Below, in pieces: positions 6,805 to 9,490 of a stretch of 9,490 nt of DNA; position 1 is the first letter of the stretch; each line of letters opens with the position of its first letter. The notes under the pieces are model-generated. The model was not told the DNA's origin, did no database searches, and saw only the letters and a program-made list of their open reading frames with translations. The position numbers and the translations under genes were made by a program. The stretch is from VHBM01 sp052386635 (GTDB lineage: Archaea; Thermoproteota; Nitrososphaeria; Nitrososphaerales; Nitrosopumilaceae), in the NCBI GenBank assembly GCA_052386635.1, contig JBQTJY010000014.1:1-9490 (forward strand), written 5' to 3'.

Positions 6805-6814
6805 TTATAATAAA
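6805..6814 (-). promoter_or_regulatory. TATA-like box of the SDR/ATP-grasp unit
   Basis: On the minus strand TTTATTATAA lies about 19-28 bases upstream of the ATG at 6786, consistent with a leaderless archaeal promoter. No Shine-Dalgarno match lies between it and the start. Confidence 0.45.
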
Positions 6815-6850
6815 AAACATTTGGATGAACTAAGATGATAGAGATATTAG

Positions 6851-6860
6851 TATAAAAAAA
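6851..6860 (+). promoter_or_regulatory. TATA-like box of the transketolase gene
   Basis: TATAAAAAAA, preceded by TTAG, begins 24 bases before the ATG at 6875. The box is strong in sequence but slightly close to the start for a leaderless transcript. It and the SDR promoter share the 88-base divergent spacer. Confidence 0.45.
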
Positions 6861-6874
6861 TCTACATCAGAAGA

Positions 6875-8782
6875 ATGAATATAACTCAAGAAACAGCAAG
6901 AGACCTTTACCTTTCAGCAAATGCCATAAGAAATGATGTTTTAGATATGCTCAAGTATGCGGGTTCTGGACATTTAGGTGGCTCATTTTCTGCCGCAGAG
7001 ATTCTTTCGGTTCTTTTTAATTATGAACTTAAAATAGATCCTTTAAATTCATGCTGGGAAGAACGAGATCGTTTCATACTATCTAAAGGTCATAGCAATC
7101 CAGGATTGTATGCTATCTTATGTCAAAAGGGATTCTTTTCAAAAGAAGAGTACAAAAAGTTACGTAAAGTAAATGGAATTTTGCAAGGACATCCTGAACG
7201 AATAACTCCCGGTGTAGAATATATTGCTGGCTTTTTGGGACAGGGGCTTTCTGCTAGTTGTGGTATGGCACTAGGTTTTAAAAGACAAAATAAAAAAAAT
7301 CGTGTTTTTGTTCTGATTGGTGATGGTGATAACTTAGAAGGACAAACGTGGGAAGCAGCACGATTTGCTGTCCAGAACAGACTTGATAATCTTGTTGCAA
7401 TTTTTGATTATAACAATATTCTTAGTGACGATATAACTGACAATGTTTTATCAATAAAAGATCCTGAAAAACAATGGTCAGCATTTGGTTGGAATGTAGT
7501 AGCAATAGATGGTCATAATATCTTTCAGATCGTTAAGGCATTAGAAATTGTTAAACAAAAAAAAGATTCACCTTCAATAATAATTGCATATACAAAAAAG
7601 GGACATGGAGTAAGCATTTGGGAAGATACGGCCAAATCCCATGGAAGTTGGGGACCATCAGATACAGATTATTCCCAAGCAAAAAAAGAGCTCGAATTAA
7701 CTAGAAATGAAATTTCGTTAATGAAATTTCCAAAAGAAATTGATGTTAGGTGCTTCGAGCCTCTACTAAAATTGAATGTCAATAGAGAAGAGAATTCTAC
7801 AGTTAAAATAAAGAAAACAGAATTTACAGATTATGTTTTCAAAATAGGAGAATTAGTATCACTACGTAATGCATTTGGAATGGCGGCAGCAAATCTTGCT
7901 AAAAGTTATCCAAATTTTGATTTATTTGATGCTGATGTAAAAAGCGGAACAATGTCAGTTATATTTGAAAAACACTTTCCTAATCGTTTTATTCAATGTG
8001 GTATTGCAGAACAAAATATGGTATCTGTAGCAGCAGGATATCATCTTGCTACTGGAAGAATTCCTATAGTAACAACGTACGCGGTTTTTACTTCATTGTT
8101 GGCTGCTGCTCAATTTAGAAATGGTGTGGCTATGCAACATTTACCCTACATAATAGCATCGAGCCATGTTGGTATAGACACTGGTCCTGATGGTCCAACC
8201 CATCATGCAATCGAAGATTTAGGAATATTTTCCACTTATCCAAGTGTCCAAGTTCTTAGTCCTTGTGATGCAAATAAACTGGAAGCAGTGTTAGAAGCAG
8301 CACTAAAAAATGGTAAACCAACGTATCTACGTACGGGGAGAAGCCCCTTACCAGTAATATATCCACCAGAAACAAAATATGAGATTGGTGTTGATACAGT
8401 TATAGCGGATGGAAATGACGTATCAATATTTGCAACTGGAATCATGGTTCATCGCGCAATAAAAGCAAGAGAATTATTAAAAAAAGAAAAAATAAACGCA
8501 GAAATTATTGATATAACCTCCATAAAACCACTTGATACAAAAACAATACTAAAATCTGTTAAAAAAACTAATTGTGCTGTAACTGCAGAAGATCACTATA
8601 TTAGAAATGGACTGGGTTCAGCAATTAGTCAGGTTATAACAAACGAATATCCAGTACTAGTGTATAATATTGGAGTTACAAAATATGCTGAATCAGGATC
8701 GCCAGAAGATCTTGCAACAAAATATGGTATACAAACAGAAAATATTGTTGATGCTGTAAAGAAAATTGTTAATTTAAAATAG
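6875..8782 (+). CDS. Transketolase, full-length single-chain form
   Basis: This 635-residue thiamine-diphosphate enzyme has all three transketolase domains in one chain. In the N-terminal domain H33 (GSGHLGG) and H73 (SKGHSNPG) line the active site. The cofactor/metal motif runs from GDGD (149-152; D150 binds the metal), through LEGQTWEAA (154-162), to N180 and I182. H256 lies in SHGSWGPSD. A hydrophilic linker (about 280-325) leads to the pyrimidine-binding domain with catalytic Glu E379 (CGIAEQNM), TYAVFTS (401-407) and GPDGPTHHAIEDLG (437-450). R486 and R489 near TGRSPLP are candidate phosphate contacts. The last 130 residues form the C-terminal domain. The usual reaction is reversible two-carbon ketol transfer between phosphosugars in the pentose phosphate pathway. 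Many archaea encode it as two proteins, so a fused copy beside glycan genes may instead be dedicated to an unusual sugar. It is divergent from the SDR/ATP-grasp pair. Confidence 0.93.
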   Translation: MNITQETARDLYLSANAIRNDVLDMLKYAGSGHLGGSFSAAEILSVLFNYELKIDPLNSCWEERDRFILSKGHSNPGLYAILCQKGFFSKEEYKKLRKVNGILQGHPERITPGVEYIAGFLGQGLSASCGMALGFKRQNKKNRVFVLIGDGDNLEGQTWEAARFAVQNRLDNLVAIFDYNNILSDDITDNVLSIKDPEKQWSAFGWNVVAIDGHNIFQIVKALEIVKQKKDSPSIIIAYTKKGHGVSIWEDTAKSHGSWGPSDTDYSQAKKELELTRNEISLMKFPKEIDVRCFEPLLKLNVNREENSTVKIKKTEFTDYVFKIGELVSLRNAFGMAAANLAKSYPNFDLFDADVKSGTMSVIFEKHFPNRFIQCGIAEQNMVSVAAGYHLATGRIPIVTTYAVFTSLLAAAQFRNGVAMQHLPYIIASSHVGIDTGPDGPTHHAIEDLGIFSTYPSVQVLSPCDANKLEAVLEAALKNGKPTYLRTGRSPLPVIYPPETKYEIGVDTVIADGNDVSIFATGIMVHRAIKARELLKKEKINAEIIDITSIKPLDTKTILKSVKKTNCAVTAEDHYIRNGLGSAISQVITNEYPVLVYNIGVTKYAESGSPEDLATKYGIQTENIVDAVKKIVNLK

Positions 8783-8797
8783 AAACGTGGGTTCTAT

Positions 8798-8813
8798 TAA
8801 AAAATATTTTTTA
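8798..8813. terminator. 16-bp palindromic bidirectional T-tract between convergent genes
   Basis: TAAAAAATATTTTTTA is a perfect palindrome filling the 34-base gap between the transketolase stop (8782) and the stop of the convergent methyltransferase (8817). Each strand carries a run of six Ts downstream of its gene, so one element can terminate both transcripts. Confidence 0.5.
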
Positions 8814-8816
8814 TTA

Positions 8817-9490
8817 TTAATTTTTATTCTTACATACATACAAAAAAGAATCCCTAGCATTTTCCACATTTACATAATTTCGTCTATTTATTCCATAGGA
8901 AGCTTCTACTTCAAAACCAGTTTTATTCAAAATATTTTCTAGTGATTCTTTACTATATTCACGTTTGTGAACTGGCCATAGTGGTATACCTAAAGGATAT
9001 GGGAAAAATCGTGGAACATCTAAAATCAATTTTCCATCTTTTTTTAAACTTTTTTTTATTCTTTTTAGAAAAATTTCATCATCATCAACATGTTCCATCG
9101 TATGTGCGCTAACTACTTTATCAAATTTTGATTGCATTTTTTCTAAAAATTCATCAGTCCCATGTATAAATTCTAAGTTATTTTTTTTAAATTTTGATTT
9201 TGCATAAGAAATGTAATTTAGGTTATAATCTATACCGTAAACTTGTTTTGCAACTTCGGATAGTATAATTGAACCTCCTCCTTTACCACACGCAATATCT
9301 AAAACCACATCGTTTTTCTCTATGAATTTTGAGATGAATCTATATCTATTAACAGGTGAATTTTCATCAATAGGTTGTGCCCAGTCTTCTTCATTATTTA
9401 ACAAAAATTGGATTTTTTTTCGTATTCTATCAATTTGTCTCTTGTTCCATTTTTCTTTATAGTTTATTGTAGTAATTTTAAATGCATCAC
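8817..9490 (-). CDS. Class I SAM-dependent methyltransferase, 5'-truncated by window edge
   Basis: The core is a Methyltransf_11/25-type Rossmann fold. Motif I, DIACGKGGG, is encoded at 9299-9273. The acidic residue of strand 2 lies in YGIDYN just downstream, and SAHTMEHVDDDE follows as the motif IV region. A C-terminal PVHKREYSKESLENIL stretch and the phrase TGFEVE resemble UbiG-like glycan or small-molecule methyltransferases. The shortest plausible start is a TTG at 9404 (195 residues). However, the frame stays open to the right edge (223 residues in the window, no ATG) and encodes a basic, helix-like stretch (KEKWNKRQIDRIRKKIQF). The true start is therefore probably outside the window. 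The substrate is unknown. The gene is convergent with the transketolase, with only 34 bases between stops. Confidence 0.82.
   Translation of the reverse strand, partial: DAFKITTINYKEKWNKRQIDRIRKKIQFLLNNEEDWAQPIDENSPVNRYRFISKFIEKNDVVLDIACGKGGGSIILSEVAKQVYGIDYNLNYISYAKSKFKKNNLEFIHGTDEFLEKMQSKFDKVVSAHTMEHVDDDEIFLKRIKKSLKKDGKLILDVPRFFPYPLGIPLWPVHKREYSKESLENILNKTGFEVEASYGINRRNYVNVENARDSFLYVCKNKN

Noticed and set aside
8236..8445. A 69-codon minus-strand frame
   Set aside because: It is antisense to conserved transketolase sequence.

Overview
The window is strongly AT-rich. Its promoters look archaeal: TATA-like boxes sit about 20-30 bases upstream of start codons, which suggests leaderless transcripts, and I found no convincing Shine-Dalgarno sites. 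Two starts can only be TTG or lie further upstream. This fits an ammonia-oxidising archaeon (Nitrosopumilus-like Thaumarchaeota/Nitrososphaeria), but that is inference; no rRNA or other marker gene is present. The gene content is that of a cell-surface glycan locus: polytopic GT-C glycosyltransferases, a dolichyl-phosphate sugar synthase, two small SAM methyltransferases and a set of sugar or small-molecule enzymes.

Layout. At 1-951 (-) is the N-terminal half of a GT-C membrane glycosyltransferase, open to the left edge. A 56-base divergent promoter separates it from a small class I methyltransferase (1008-1610, +). At 1749-3662 (+) is a complete second GT-C glycosyltransferase, a paralog of the first. 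At 3925-4746 (+) is an ALG5/DPM1-type GT2 enzyme, which should make the polyprenyl-phosphate sugar donors that GT-C enzymes use. Converging on it are an SDR oxidoreductase (6786-6049, -) and an ATP-grasp ligase (6048-4831, -). These two are directly abutting and in the same frame. Divergent from the SDR is a full-length, unsplit transketolase (6875-8782, +). Converging on the transketolase is a second methyltransferase (8817-9490, -), whose 5' end lies beyond the right edge.

The most notable structure is a perfect 107-bp inverted repeat shared by the two divergent glycosyltransferase genes (575-681 and 2016-2122). It lies at matching positions and in the same codon phase in paralogs that are otherwise clearly diverged. 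It implies recent gene conversion or another form of homologous exchange. Recombination between the copies would invert 682-2015 and swap the first ~90 residues of the two enzymes, including the acidic first loop and both promoters, while keeping both reading frames intact. This would be a possible glycan-diversifying switch.

No CRISPR array, insertion sequence, recombinase gene, tRNA or rRNA was recognised. No gene-free stretch exceeds 300 bases; the longest is 3663-3924.
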